Below are positions 56,400-64,000 of a stretch of 64,000 nucleotides of DNA, piece by piece. The first letter of the stretch is position 1, and each line of letters begins with the position of its first letter. The notes beneath the pieces are model-generated. The model was given only the letters and a program-made list of their open reading frames with translations. It was not told the origin of the DNA and ran no database searches. The DNA lies in contig NZ_JAPZBC010000001.1 in assembly GCF_027460265.1 (NCBI RefSeq), positions 2,879,501-2,943,500 of the forward strand, in the 5' to 3' direction. The position numbers and the translations under genes are program-made. Origin of the DNA: Streptomyces sp. WMMC940 (GTDB lineage: Bacteria > Actinomycetota > Actinomycetes > Streptomycetales > Streptomycetaceae).

Positions 56400-57491
56400 A
56401 TGAAGCTTCGCCGCGCTATGGCTGTCGCTGCCGCGACCGCTGTCATAGCCCCTGCCGCCTTCCTTGCGGCGCCGGCCGCGTACGCGACCGACGGCACCAC
56501 CAGCACGACCTCCACCGCCGGCTCAACCGGTGACACGGAGACCCCGACGACGGAGGACGACGCGGCGAAGACCGAGACGCCCTCCGCCGAGGACGACGCG
56601 AACAACGCCGAGACCCCGGCCACGGAAGAGGACAAGGCCAAGGACGACGCCACCGAGGAGGACACCTCCAAGGACGACTCGACCAAGGACGACGCCACCG
56701 AGGAAGAGACCTCCAAGGACGACGCCACCGAGGACGAGAACGTCGACGAGGAGCCGGGCGGCGACGAGGAGTTCCTGCCGTACTGCGAGGAGGTCGACGA
56801 GAACTTCGAGGAGAAGGCTCTCGACGTCCAGATCTCCGGACTGCCCGGCAAGATCGTCGCGGGCAGCGCCCCCGAGGAGTTCAACCTCACCATCACGAAC
56901 AGGTCGGAGGCCGACCTCAAGCAGGTCGCGTTCTACGCCGAGGTCGAGAACTACGAGTACGAGGACGAGGACAAGTTCCTCAGCAAGTACGTCGACCTGG
57001 AGTTCAAGCTTCCCGGCACCAACGAGTGGATCGGCATCGGGGACGAGGAGTGGGCCGGCGACTACTTCTGGGGCGTCGAGACCATGAAGTCCCAGGACTT
57101 CGTGAAGATCGACCTGCGCCTCGCCATCGACAAGAACGCTCCGGCCGGCGACAGCTACTCCTTCGGCTCGGGCGGTTACCTCGGTGACGTCAAGGGCCAG
57201 GAGTGCATCGCCGAGAACGCGGGCCAGGTCGTGGACTTCGTCGTCCTGAAGCCGGGCTCCTCCAACGAGGACCCGGGCGAGGCCAAGCCGGGCGACCAGA
57301 AGCCCGGGGACAAGGGCCCCGACATCAAGCCGCAGGGTGACATCAAGGAGATCCCCGTCACCGGCAGCCTGGCCGAGACCGGTTCCTCCTCCGTGCTCCC
57401 GGCCATCGGCATCGCCGGCGGGGTCGCCCTCGTCGCCGGTACCGGTGTCGTCTTCGCGATGAAGCGCCGCAAGGGCGACGCGGTCGCGTAA
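56400..57491 (+). CDS. Sortase-anchored (LAETG) acidic surface protein
   Basis: 363 residues from ATG 56400 (GAGG five bases upstream; TTG 56397 adjoins). Signal peptide MKLRRAMAVAAATAVIAPAA, cleavage near AYA-TD (residue about 31). Residues 35-120 are a highly acidic Thr/Glu/Asp/Lys low-complexity stretch with repeated TSKDDATEE units. A beta-rich domain (about 125-300) has two cysteines (YCEEV, QECIAE). The C-terminus has LAETG, a hydrophobic helix and a basic tail (KRRKGDAVA), the class E sortase signal of Streptomyces. It should be covalently attached to peptidoglycan. No sortase gene is in the window. Confidence 0.88.
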   Translation: MKLRRAMAVAAATAVIAPAAFLAAPAAYATDGTTSTTSTAGSTGDTETPTTEDDAAKTETPSAEDDANNAETPATEEDKAKDDATEEDTSKDDSTKDDATEEETSKDDATEDENVDEEPGGDEEFLPYCEEVDENFEEKALDVQISGLPGKIVAGSAPEEFNLTITNRSEADLKQVAFYAEVENYEYEDEDKFLSKYVDLEFKLPGTNEWIGIGDEEWAGDYFWGVETMKSQDFVKIDLRLAIDKNAPAGDSYSFGSGGYLGDVKGQECIAENAGQVVDFVVLKPGSSNEDPGEAKPGDQKPGDKGPDIKPQGDIKEIPVTGSLAETGSSSVLPAIGIAGGVALVAGTGVVFAMKRRKGDAVA

Positions 57492-57523
57492 CGCACCGCC
57501 GTTACAGGCAGCCGTAAAGGCGA

Positions 57524-57561
57524 GAGAGGCGCTGCACTCGGAGGGGGGTGCAGCGCCTCTC
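57524..57561. terminator. Bidirectional terminator, LAETG gene and GMC oxidoreductase
   Basis: GAGAGGCGCTGCAC (57524-57537) and GTGCAGCGCCTCTC (57548-57561) are exact 14-base complements with a 10-base loop, between convergent genes. Confidence 0.85.
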
Positions 57562-57577
57562 GTCTGTTCAAGGGCGG

Positions 57578-59371
57578 TCAGGAGGACTTCGGCGGGACCG
57601 CCGGCATCCCCAGGAACGGCAGGTTCAGCGCCCCGAAGGCGTCCGCCGGGACGACGGGGGCCTTCGGCGCGACCGGGGCCAGGCGTTCGTAGGCGACGCC
57701 CTGTTCGGGACGCGGGTCCGTCTCGCCCTTGTTGGGCCAGAAGGACATCGCCCGCTCGGCCTGGGCCGTGATCGTCAGGGACGGGTTCACGCCCAGGTTC
57801 GCGGACACCGAGGCGCCGTCGACGACCGAGATGCCGGGGTGGCCGTACAGGCGGTGGTACGGGTCGATGACGCCGGTCTCCGCCGAGGCGCCGATCGGGC
57901 AGCCGCCGAGGAAGTGGGCGGTGAGCGGGGTGCCGATCAGCTCGCCGATGTTGGACCCGGCGAAGCCGTTGATCTCCTCGGCGAGGAGCGTCGCGGCGCG
58001 GGTGGCCTCGGGGATCTGGCCGGGGTTCGGGGCTCCGTGCCCCTGGCGGGCGGTGAGCAGGCCCTTGCCGAGTCCCTTGGGCTTGCGGTAGGTCGTCAGC
58101 GAGTTGTCCAGGGACTGCATCACGAGTCCGATGATGGTCCGCTCCGACCAGCGACGGTTGGAGAGCGCCCGGACGGTGCGCCACGGGTGCCGGGCGCAGT
58201 TGGCGAGCCAGGCCAGGACGCGCCGCGAGCTGTACGGGACCTGGAGGACGGTCATCCCGCCCATCGCGTTGGAGCCCTTGCCGTACCGGACGGGCTCGAT
58301 ATGGGTGCTGGCGTCCGGGTGGATCGAGGACGTGATCGCGACGCCCCGGGTGAAGTCCACCCTCTCCTCGCCGTGGCGCTTGCGGTAGCGCCGGTTGTCG
58401 GTCTGGGCCCCGACGATGGCCTCGGAGTTGGTGCGGGTCAGCTCGCCGAGGCGGGCGGAGATGCGGGGCAGCAGGCCGCTGTCCTTCATCCGGTGCAGAA
58501 GGGTCTGGGTGCCGTACGTGCCGGCCGCGACGACGACCCGGCGGGCCGTGAACGTACGGCCGCGGTCCTTGCGCCGGTTGTCGCTCGGGAGCGTCTTGAC
58601 CGCGAAGCCGCCGCGCGAGTCCTCGGTGACGGCGACGACCGACGTCATGGGATGGACGACCGCGCCCGCCTTCTCGGCGAGGTAGAGGTAGTTCTCGTTG
58701 AGGGTGTTCTTGGCACCGTGGCGGCAGCCTGTCATGCACTCGCCACACTCGGTGCAGGCCCGGCGCGACGGGCCCGCACCGCCGAAGTACGGGTCGGGGA
58801 CCTCCGTGCCCGGCTCGGTCTTCACGGCCCCATCGGCGTCGTCGCCGTCGCCGAAGAAGACACCCACCGGGGCCATGTGGAAACTCTCACCGACGCCCAT
58901 CGCCCGCGCGGCGGCCTGCAGATGGACGTCCGACGGGGTCATGGTCGGATTGAGCCGTACCCCGAGCATGCGCTTGGCCTGGTCGTAGTAGGGCTTCAGC
59001 TCGTCCTGCCAGTCCGTGATGTCCTTCCACTGCGGATCGTTGAAGAACGGCGCGGGCGGTACGTAGAGGGTATTGGCGTAGTTCAGCGACCCGCCGCCGA
59101 CACCCGCGCCCGCCAGCACCATCACATTGCCGAGCAGATGGATGCGCTGGATGCCGAAGAGGCCGAGGGCCGGGGCCCAGAGGTAGTTGCGCAGGTCCCA
59201 GGAGTTCTTCGGCAGGGACCCGCGGGTGAAGCGGCGGCCCGCCTCCAGGACTCCGACGCGATAGCCCTTCTCGGTCAGGCGCAGGGCCGATACCGAGCCG
59301 CCGAAGCCGGAGCCGACCACGATGACGTCGTAGTCGTAGTCGTCATTCTGGGCAGGGGGGACCTCGGACAT
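57578..59371 (-). CDS. GMC oxidoreductase, cholesterol oxidase-like
   Basis: 597 residues from ATG 59371. FAD-binding motif VIVVGSGFGGSVSAL (about 16-30), GAGVGGGSLNYAN (about 90-102), and the C-terminal LGGCPIG and GASVSANLGVNPSLTITAQAE motifs. An inserted CTECGECMTGCRHGAKNT segment (about 205-222) is ferredoxin-like and typical of the cholesterol-oxidase-like GMC branch. No secretion signal, so it acts inside the cell. It lies 53 bases after the aldehyde dehydrogenase gene in the same direction; the pair probably oxidises an alcohol or sterol-like compound and its aldehyde. True substrate unknown. Confidence 0.85.
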   Translation of the reverse strand: MSEVPPAQNDDYDYDVIVVGSGFGGSVSALRLTEKGYRVGVLEAGRRFTRGSLPKNSWDLRNYLWAPALGLFGIQRIHLLGNVMVLAGAGVGGGSLNYANTLYVPPAPFFNDPQWKDITDWQDELKPYYDQAKRMLGVRLNPTMTPSDVHLQAAARAMGVGESFHMAPVGVFFGDGDDADGAVKTEPGTEVPDPYFGGAGPSRRACTECGECMTGCRHGAKNTLNENYLYLAEKAGAVVHPMTSVVAVTEDSRGGFAVKTLPSDNRRKDRGRTFTARRVVVAAGTYGTQTLLHRMKDSGLLPRISARLGELTRTNSEAIVGAQTDNRRYRKRHGEERVDFTRGVAITSSIHPDASTHIEPVRYGKGSNAMGGMTVLQVPYSSRRVLAWLANCARHPWRTVRALSNRRWSERTIIGLVMQSLDNSLTTYRKPKGLGKGLLTARQGHGAPNPGQIPEATRAATLLAEEINGFAGSNIGELIGTPLTAHFLGGCPIGASAETGVIDPYHRLYGHPGISVVDGASVSANLGVNPSLTITAQAERAMSFWPNKGETDPRPEQGVAYERLAPVAPKAPVVPADAFGALNLPFLGMPAVPPKSS

Positions 59372-59386
59372 GGCTCTCCTCGTCGA

Positions 59387-59410
59387 GAACGTGCGAACGT
59401 GCGAACGTGC
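59387..59410. repeat. Three tandem GAACGTGC octamers
   Basis: Exact copies at 59387, 59395 and 59403 lie in the short gap between the aldehyde dehydrogenase stop and the GMC gene start. Confidence 0.85.
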
Positions 59411-59424
59411 GTATGCCGGCGGCC

Positions 59425-61053
59425 CTAGCGCAGCCGCAGGGCCTTCATCACCTTCAGGGACGTGCTCATGAACGCCGCGTACTTCTCGTCGTCCATGCCG
59501 AAGGACGGGGCGAGCGGGATCAGCCGCTGCTGTGCCACGGTCTGGGCCTCGGTGTACTTGAGGATGCCCTCGGAGCCGTGGCGCCGGCTCAGACCGGAGT
59601 CCTTCATGCCGCCCATCGGCGACTGCACGCTGCCGTAGGCGGGCGCGTAGCCCTCGTTGATGTTGACGGTGCCGGTGCGCAGCCGGGCGGCGACCGCGTG
59701 GCCGCGCCTGCCGTCCTTGGTCCAGACGCTGGAGTTGAGTCCGTACGGCGTGGCGTTGGCCTGTTCGACCACGTCGTCCTCGTCCGTGAACCGGTAGACG
59801 GAGACGACCGGGCCGAAGGTCTCCTCGGTGCATACGGACATCGGCGCCTCGACCCCGTCGAGGATGGTCGGCTCGTAGAAGAGGGGGCCGATGTCGGTGC
59901 GGTGGACGCCGCCCGCGACGAGCGTGGCGCCCTTGGCGACGGCCTCCTCGACGTGCCGCTTCACCGTCTCCAGCTGGCGCTCGCCCACCAGGGATCCCAT
60001 GTCGGCGCCGTACGCGAGGGCGCTGCCCAGCCGCATGGCCTTCGTACGGGCCGCGAAGCGCTCCACGAACGCGTCGGCGACCGACTCGTGCACGTACAGC
60101 CGCTCGATGGAGATGCAGAGCTGCCCGGCGGACGAGAAGCAGGCGCGGACGGCGCCGGCCGCGGCCTTGTCGATGTCGGCGTCGTGCAGCACCAGCATGG
60201 CGTTCTTGCCGCCGAGTTCGAGGGAGACGCCGACGAGACGGGCGGCGGCGCCCTGGGCGACCTCGCGGCCGGTGCGGGTGGAGCCGGTGAACGAGACGTA
60301 GTCGGCGTGCCGCACGACCTCGGGGCCGACGACCGGTCCCTCGCCGAGGACGACCTGGAAGACACCCGCCGGGAGCCCTGCCTCGATGAGCAGGTCACGG
60401 GCCCAGAGCGCGGTGAGCGCGGTCTCGGTGTCGGGCTTCATCACGACGGCGTTGCCGGAGACGAAGGCGGGTAGCGCGTCGCCGACCGACAGCTCCAGCG
60501 GGTAGTTCCAGGGGGCGATCTGGCCGACCACCCCGCGCGGCTGGCGCAGTTCGGTGGTCTTGGTGAGGACGGGGACGACGCCGGTGTGCCGCTTGGGCCT
60601 CAGATAGGAAGGCGCCTTCCGGCCGTAGTGGCGGGCGGCCACGGCGACCGCCAGGACCTCCTCGTGGGCGTGCAGACGGGCCTTGCCGGTCTCCAGTTGG
60701 ATGAGGTCCAGCACCTCGGCCTGACGCTCCAGGACCAGGTCGTGGAAGCGCAGCAGCACGGCGGCACGGGCGCGCGGTGAGGTCGCGGCCCAGGCGGGCT
60801 GGGCGGCCCGGGCGCGGGCGAAGGCGTCGGCCACGTCCTCGGGGGTGGACTCGGGCAGGTCCGCCAGCTTCTCCCCGGTGAACGGGGTGTGGTTCGCGGT
60901 ACGGCCGGAGCCGACGACACCTCGGGTGAGCTGGGCGACCACCTCGGGTGTGACCACGTCGGCGGCGGTGCGCGCACCGGCCGGGGAGGCGGCGGCGGGG
61001 TTGGTGCCGAGGGCGCCGGTGTGCTGGGCGGCGGGGGCCTGCGAGTCCGTCAT
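59425..61053 (-). CDS. Succinate-semialdehyde dehydrogenase-like aldehyde dehydrogenase
   Basis: 542 residues from ATG 61053, with a ~45-residue Ala-rich N-terminal extension. PWNYPLELSVGDAL (about 182-195), FTGSTRTG (255-262), general base Glu279 in SLELGGKN, nucleophile Cys313 in SSAGQLCISIERL. The overall sequence fits the SSADH branch used in GABA or related aldehyde oxidation; the GMC oxidoreductase downstream suggests other aldehydes are also possible. An exact 18-bp palindrome lies 74 bases upstream, likely the operator of this two-gene operon. Confidence 0.88.
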   Translation of the reverse strand: MTDSQAPAAQHTGALGTNPAAASPAGARTAADVVTPEVVAQLTRGVVGSGRTANHTPFTGEKLADLPESTPEDVADAFARARAAQPAWAATSPRARAAVLLRFHDLVLERQAEVLDLIQLETGKARLHAHEEVLAVAVAARHYGRKAPSYLRPKRHTGVVPVLTKTTELRQPRGVVGQIAPWNYPLELSVGDALPAFVSGNAVVMKPDTETALTALWARDLLIEAGLPAGVFQVVLGEGPVVGPEVVRHADYVSFTGSTRTGREVAQGAAARLVGVSLELGGKNAMLVLHDADIDKAAAGAVRACFSSAGQLCISIERLYVHESVADAFVERFAARTKAMRLGSALAYGADMGSLVGERQLETVKRHVEEAVAKGATLVAGGVHRTDIGPLFYEPTILDGVEAPMSVCTEETFGPVVSVYRFTDEDDVVEQANATPYGLNSSVWTKDGRRGHAVAARLRTGTVNINEGYAPAYGSVQSPMGGMKDSGLSRRHGSEGILKYTEAQTVAQQRLIPLAPSFGMDDEKYAAFMSTSLKVMKALRLR

Positions 61054-61126
61054 GGGGGCGAGAGTATGACGCAATCAAGGCTTTGGGTACCCGTCGGTAA
61101 CAGCTTTTCGCCAGGTCCACACATCG

Positions 61127-61144
61127 TGCCAGTGATCACTGGCA
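61127..61144. promoter_or_regulatory. Perfect 18-bp palindrome upstream of the SSADH-like gene
   Basis: TGCCAGTGATCACTGGCA is fully self-complementary. A second hairpin, AAGCCC (61148-61153) / GGGCTT (61161-61166), adjoins it and may terminate the kinase transcript coming from 61269. Confidence 0.55.
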
Positions 61145-61268
61145 GATAAGCCCTGATCAGGGGCTTGTTACGCCCCGCGGGGTCCGCGTCCGCACATTTC
61201 CGGGTCCGGTGCCTCCCCCGGGTGCCCTCCGGCGGTGGTCCGCGCGGACCACCGCCCAGGAGCCGGGC

Positions 61269-62948
61269 TCACAGACCCTGGATCCGCAGGTGCTTCACGA
61301 CGTCCGTGAAGATCTGCTCCCCGTCCTGCCGTGCGGCGCCCTCCGAGGGCATCTGGACCCGCAGCCGCCAGTGCACCTCGTTCTTGCCCGGCACGACGAG
61401 TTCGTGCCAGCGGTAGCGGACGGCGTCCTCCTCGTCGTCCCTGTAGAACAGGAAGTCGACCGTGGTCTCGAAGGACTTCGCGCCCTGGTGCGTGACGTCC
61501 CTGGTGCCGACGTCGGCGTCCTTGATCTCCGTGCCGTTCTTCCCGCCCTTCGCGTACCAGTCCTTCCACACCTCCTTCCTGGGCTCGAGGACCTCCACCT
61601 CGGTGTCCTCGGATCCGGCCGCGACGCGCTCCAGGTAGATCGAGAACACCCCGCTGGGGTCTTGGTAGTTGACGGCGAAGCCGCCGTCGAACTCGGACCG
61701 TTCGTACTCCTCCGGCACGGCCACGTCCGCCGCGAGGATCTCGCTCTCCGGACGCACCTTCCAGCCCTCGGGCAGTTCGTCGCCGCCGAAGGGGTCGACG
61801 ACGACCGCGGTTGCGGCGAGCACGACTGCGAGGAGGCCGCCGAGGAGTCCCCACTGCGCCGGGCGGTTGCGGTGCAGGACCGGCGGCACCCAGCGGGAGC
61901 CGCCGCTCCCGGCCGCGGTCCCGGTGCCGTACGCACGGGTCGCGTCGGGGGAGGGCAGCGGCGGACGGGCCACGGCCTCCAGCGTGGAGCGGATCTCCGC
62001 GGCGGCCGGCCGGGCCGCGGGGTCCTTGCGCAGCAGCTGCATCACCAGCGTGCCGAAGGCGCCGGAACCGCGCGCCGGGACCTGGGGTTCCGCGGAGAGT
62101 ACGGCCTGAAGCGTGGCAGGGATGTGCGAGCGCCGGTACGGGGACATGCCCTCGACGGCCGCGTACAGCACCACGCCCAGCGACCACAGGTCCGACTCCG
62201 GACCCGGCCGCTGGCCCAGCACCCGCTCCGGGGCGATGTACTCGGGCGAGCCGACGAACGCGCCGGTCTCGGTGAGGCCCTGCTCGCCCTCGACCTGGGC
62301 GATGCCGAAGTCGGTGAGCACGACCCGGTCGCCGCGCCCCAGCAGGACGTTGTCCGGCTTCACGTCGCGGTGCAGCACGCCCGCCTCGTGCGCGGCGGAC
62401 AGCGCGCCGAGGACGGCGAGGCCGATCCTCGCGGCCTCACGCACGTCCAGCGTGCCCTCCTGCAGCCGGTCGCCGAGGGACTGACCGCGCACCAGCTCCA
62501 TGACGATCCACGGTCTGCCGTCCTCCATGACGACGTCGTGCATCGTGACGACGGAGGGGTGGTCGATCCGGGCGGCGGCTCGAGCCTCGCGTTGCATGCG
62601 CAGATGGACGTTCTCGCGCTCCCGCTCGCCCAAGTGCTCGGGGACGCGCGGCTCCTTGACCGCCACGTCCCGGTCGACGACCTCGTCGTGCGCGCGCCAG
62701 ACGGTGCCCATGCCGCCGTGCCCGAGACGGGAGACGAGCCGGTAGCGCCCACCGATGACGCGTCCCGCCTCCGGGTCGGCCACAGGCGCCGCCGGTGTGC
62801 CCGTCACCTGCCGGCTCGGCGCCGGATACGGCGTACCGGGACCGGAGTGCCGCGGCCCGGACGGCGGTGGCCCGGCAGGCCGCGGTGCCTGCGGTGGGCG
62901 GAGTGCGTAACTGGTGGGCTCGTTCGCCCGTCCCCCGTCTTTCGTCAT
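61269..62948 (-). CDS. Transmembrane Ser/Thr protein kinase
   Basis: 559 residues from ATG 62948. A Pro-rich N-terminal segment (about 60 residues) precedes the PknB-type kinase domain (about 68-330): glycine loop LGHGGMGTVWRA, VAVKEPRVP (catalytic Lys), HRDVKPDNVLL, DFGIAQ, and SPEYIAPE. One transmembrane helix (WGLLGGLLAVVLAATAVVV, about 385-405). The extracellular ~150 residues form a beta-rich domain (EGWKVRPESEILAADVAVPEEY ... VDFLFYRDDEEDAVRYRWHEL) not of PASTA type. A related kinase gene lies directly upstream in the same direction. Confidence 0.93.
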   Translation of the reverse strand: MTKDGGRANEPTSYALRPPQAPRPAGPPPSGPRHSGPGTPYPAPSRQVTGTPAAPVADPEAGRVIGGRYRLVSRLGHGGMGTVWRAHDEVVDRDVAVKEPRVPEHLGERERENVHLRMQREARAAARIDHPSVVTMHDVVMEDGRPWIVMELVRGQSLGDRLQEGTLDVREAARIGLAVLGALSAAHEAGVLHRDVKPDNVLLGRGDRVVLTDFGIAQVEGEQGLTETGAFVGSPEYIAPERVLGQRPGPESDLWSLGVVLYAAVEGMSPYRRSHIPATLQAVLSAEPQVPARGSGAFGTLVMQLLRKDPAARPAAAEIRSTLEAVARPPLPSPDATRAYGTGTAAGSGGSRWVPPVLHRNRPAQWGLLGGLLAVVLAATAVVVDPFGGDELPEGWKVRPESEILAADVAVPEEYERSEFDGGFAVNYQDPSGVFSIYLERVAAGSEDTEVEVLEPRKEVWKDWYAKGGKNGTEIKDADVGTRDVTHQGAKSFETTVDFLFYRDDEEDAVRYRWHELVVPGKNEVHWRLRVQMPSEGAARQDGEQIFTDVVKHLRIQGL

Positions 62949-63018
62949 GCTCACATCCTGACGAACAGCGTTTGCCATCGCCACCGCCGGAGTTGAGCGA
63001 TGCAGAGCCGTGACAGAG

Positions 63019-64000
63019 TCAGCTCGCCGAGGGCTGGAAGCTCTGCACCATTTTGTCGAAGCGCTGCCGGGTCGTGGCCCACTCCTCCGCCGGGCTGGAC
63101 ATGTAGAGCGCGTACTCGGTGCCGTCGTCGCCGTAGTAGACCTGGTCGATGGCACGCCGCTCCCCCGCGTTGTTCCTGGTCTCGGTCCAGGTGAACTCCC
63201 ACAGGGCGGAATTCTCCTGGTCCCGGAAGGTGTTCTGGTCCAGCCGCACCCGCTGGTACTCCGGCAGCCGCGTCCTGACGGTCTTCTCGACGTCGAGCAT
63301 GTGCATGTACGGGTTCTCGAAGTCGGGCGTCGGGTCGATGCTGATGCGGATGAGCCGGCGGCCGTCGTCGGGGGTGTAGTCGATCTGGTCGCCGTCCCTC
63401 TGGCGCGTCCAGCCCTCGGGTACGAGCAGGCTGAAGCCCTCGGGATCCCGTACCCGCTGCCACTTCTCCCCGTCCGCGGGCTTCGGAGTGGAGCCCGGGG
63501 CCGAGACGGAGGATCCGGCGTCGTCGGTGGTGGCGCTCCCGCCACCGGAGCCGTACTGCAGGGCGAGGAATCCGGCGGCGCCGCCTGCCACGGCGGCGAG
63601 GACGGCCACGACCAGCGCCCGGCGCCAGACGCCGGAACGTTTCGGCGCGGAGGCGGGAGCCGGGGCGGGCGTCGGCCCGGTGAGCAGTGCGGTCGCCGCC
63701 CGCCGGGCCTCCGGATCCACCGTCTGGGTCGGCACGTACGCCTGCGCCGCTCTGGGCCGGCGCCCCTCCATCGCCTCCAGCAGCATCCGCTCGGCCTCGT
63801 CGGCCGGTGGCCGCTGCTCTGGCTCCTTGCGCAGCAGCGCGGAGATGACGGGCTCCAGCGCTCCGGCGTGCCGGGCGGGCGGGTGTTCCTCGGTCACCAC
63901 GGCCTGCATCGTGGACAGCGGTGAGGTGCGCCGGAACGGCGAGTTCCCCTCCACCGCCGAGTAGAGGGTGGCGCCCAGGGACCACAGGTCGGAGGCCGAC
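63019..64000 (-). CDS. Transmembrane Ser/Thr protein kinase, 5' end cut by window
   Basis: About 327 C-terminal residues are visible; the reading frame continues off the right edge. It enters at the kinase C-lobe (SASDLWSLGATLYSAVEG), passes ALLRKEPEQRPPADEAERML, one transmembrane helix (ALVVAVLAAVAGGAAGFLAL), and an external domain (GFSLLVPEGWTRQRDGDQIDY ... SALWEFTWTETRNN) similar in kind to that of the next kinase. The ATP-binding lobe and catalytic loop are outside the window. Tandem duplication with the 61269 gene is likely. Confidence 0.92.
   Translation of the reverse strand, partial: SASDLWSLGATLYSAVEGNSPFRRTSPLSTMQAVVTEEHPPARHAGALEPVISALLRKEPEQRPPADEAERMLLEAMEGRRPRAAQAYVPTQTVDPEARRAATALLTGPTPAPAPASAPKRSGVWRRALVVAVLAAVAGGAAGFLALQYGSGGGSATTDDAGSSVSAPGSTPKPADGEKWQRVRDPEGFSLLVPEGWTRQRDGDQIDYTPDDGRRLIRISIDPTPDFENPYMHMLDVEKTVRTRLPEYQRVRLDQNTFRDQENSALWEFTWTETRNNAGERRAIDQVYYGDDGTEYALYMSSPAEEWATTRQRFDKMVQSFQPSAS

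Overview
This window is chromosomal DNA from a Streptomyces (or very close actinomycete). It is very GC-rich with G/C third codon positions, uses GTG and TTG starts, ends convergent genes with long GC hairpins, and carries actinomycete-specific families (DUF2690, DUF3017, DUF6350, DUF5753, DUF6879, PspC kinases, an LAETG sortase substrate). From memory, the order mdh, folD, purHN, sucDC, icmB, pcrA, NlpC/P60 genes, guaA and chorismate mutase follows the conserved core of Streptomyces chromosomes. No rRNA, tRNA, CRISPR array or biosynthetic gene cluster was seen.

Layout. Positions 1-4478: a cut GMC oxidoreductase/aldehyde dehydrogenase pair (choline to glycine betaine type) and a malate dehydrogenase gene broken by one extra base. 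4746-14569: an HTH/DUF2690 protein, DUF3017 protein, folD, a small membrane protein, purN-purH, and two membrane proteins including a large DUF6350 (PerM-like) protein. 14686-18548: an unusual HTH/sigma-like fusion, then sucCD. 19018-20956: two repetitive secreted proteins. 21170-29481: a five-gene MoxR/DUF5682/VWA and SWIM/DUF5691 cluster resembling the E. coli yehLMPQ set, with a lipoprotein gene between its two arms. 29911-41961: icmB, a lipase, an M23 peptidase, pcrA, two NlpC/P60 hydrolases (the first behind a c-di-AMP type riboswitch), an esterase, and a LuxR-type response regulator. 41958-44940: its PspC-fused histidine kinase and a divergent PspC membrane protein. 44944-49774: a compact 4.8 kb integrative element. 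49770-57491: doxX, a membrane protein, a class II aldolase, a Uma2 nuclease, guaA, chorismate mutase behind a leader-peptide attenuator, and a sortase-anchored protein. 57578-64000: a second GMC oxidoreductase/aldehyde dehydrogenase pair and two Ser/Thr kinases, the last one cut by the window end.

Most notable points. (1) The 4.8 kb element encodes a large serine integrase, a second small serine recombinase, a three-gene regulatory module and two tiny genes. It sits inside a doxX gene and brings its own doxX 3' end, so the target gene stays open, while the displaced native 3' end remains as a 33-codon remnant at the other junction. (2) Chorismate mutase has a 23-codon leader peptide with Phe-Val-Phe-Thr-Tyr, a perfect 11-bp terminator stem and a competing 7-bp antiterminator pairing: a textbook ribosome-mediated attenuator. 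(3) mdh is frameshifted in a run of three Gs. (4) Several exact palindromes or repeat arrays stand upstream of operons (sucCD, the SSADH-like aldehyde dehydrogenase, icmB, the PspC two-component system, the small recombinase) and look like undescribed operators.
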